Origin: Crocinitomicaceae bacterium | Lineage (GTDB): Bacteria; Bacteroidota; Bacteroidia; Flavobacteriales_D; Crocinitomicaceae | Assembly (NCBI GenBank): GCA_013215515.1 | Contig: JABSPC010000220.1 | Coordinates: forward strand, 1 to 5,675 | Reading direction: 5' to 3' | Length of the DNA: 5,675 nucleotides | Part shown: positions 5,465 to 5,675 of the stretch, in pieces | Position numbering within the stretch: position 1 is the stretch's first letter | Layout of the letters: each line of letters starts with the position of its first letter | Translations under genes and position numbers: made by a program | Notes under the pieces: model-generated | The model's input: the letters and a program-made list of their open reading frames with translations, nothing else | What the model was told of the DNA's origin: nothing | The model's database searches: none

Positions 5465-5675
5465 TTTCTATCGATGTCTTAATGAATTGAACTCCAGTCT
5501 CACGCATAAAGATTTGCGACTAGCAGCTTTTTTGAAAATGCGATTAACGAACAAGGAGATTGCCCTTTTACTTAGCATTTCACTTGCGGGCGCGAAAAAG
5601 GCCATTCAACGATTGCGGAAGAAGCTTTTTTTAAAGAAAGATGATAACCTAAGAAAAATTATAGGATTATTTTAA
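5355..5675 (+). CDS. LuxR/GerE-type HTH transcriptional regulator, C-terminal DNA-binding part (possibly frameshifted)
   Basis: The frame from ATG 5355 encodes 106 residues ending at TAA 5673-5675. Residues from about 27 onward are convincing: HFEEIHPDFYRCL (30-42), LTHKDLRLAAFLKMRLTNKE (49-68), then the HTH with NKEIALLLSIS (67-77) and KKAIQRLRKKL (81-91). This is the C-terminal pattern of Bacteroidota regulators in which TPR or coiled-coil sensor domains precede a GerE-like HTH. Residues 1-26 (Lys/Ser/Leu-rich, no pattern) are probably not genuine. The overlapping frame from 5303 supplies a better N-terminus if one base is skipped at 5429-5432. As shown, no sensor domain is encoded, so it is either a solo HTH protein or the remnant of a larger regulator. 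A TAA directly precedes the ATG at 5355. The HTH is secure; the start and functional state are not. Confidence 0.65.
   Translation: MNKCVYWMKSAKASLNILKLNSIMTFMKVHFEEIHPDFYRCLNELNSSLTHKDLRLAAFLKMRLTNKEIALLLSISLAGAKKAIQRLRKKLFLKKDDNLRKIIGLF

Overview
The window looks like AT-rich chromosome from a Bacteroidota species, probably of the Flavobacteriales. The signs are a C-terminal type IX secretion (T9SS) sorting domain, start codons without Shine-Dalgarno sequences, a Bacteroidota-style C-terminal HTH regulator fragment, and the order ECF sigma factor / small single-TM protein / CnrX-like periplasmic protein. The species cannot be named from the sequence.

Positions 1-4405 hold a compact block of six genes, all on the minus strand. 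In transcription order they are an ECF sigma factor (4405-3821), a 95-residue single-TM putative anti-sigma factor (3784-3497), a CnrX/Spy-like membrane-anchored periplasmic sensor (3497-3048), an MbnP-like periplasmic protein (3046-2429), an MbnH/MauG-like di-heme cytochrome c (2436-1423), and, after a 73-base gap, a YHYH-family secreted protein with a T9SS tail (1349 to past the left edge). From the anti-sigma gene to the di-heme gene, neighbours overlap or are 1 base apart, so these four are almost certainly co-transcribed with the sigma gene 36 bases upstream. The YHYH gene has no stop within the window; about ten C-terminal residues are probably missing.

Known biochemistry suggests how the block works. 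MbnH enzymes are MauG-family di-heme proteins that oxidise a tryptophan of the partner MbnP to kynurenine, which creates a copper site. CnrYXH-type systems release an ECF sigma factor when a periplasmic metal sensor responds. The inferred model is an envelope metal-responsive (possibly copper) ECF regulon whose output includes a kynurenine-type metal-binding protein, its maturase and a surface-exported YHYH protein. The metal and the role of the YHYH protein are not shown by the sequence.

Positions 4501-5076 (minus) encode a GNAT-fold acyltransferase resembling FeeM-type N-acyl amino acid synthases. Divergent from it at the right edge (plus strand) is a short LuxR/GerE-type HTH protein. Its likely N-terminal part lies in a different frame, joined through a TTTT tract at 5429-5432, so the gene may be frameshifted or a remnant. 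The 5077-5302 interval between them has no convincing gene. No tRNA, rRNA, CRISPR or insertion sequence was seen.
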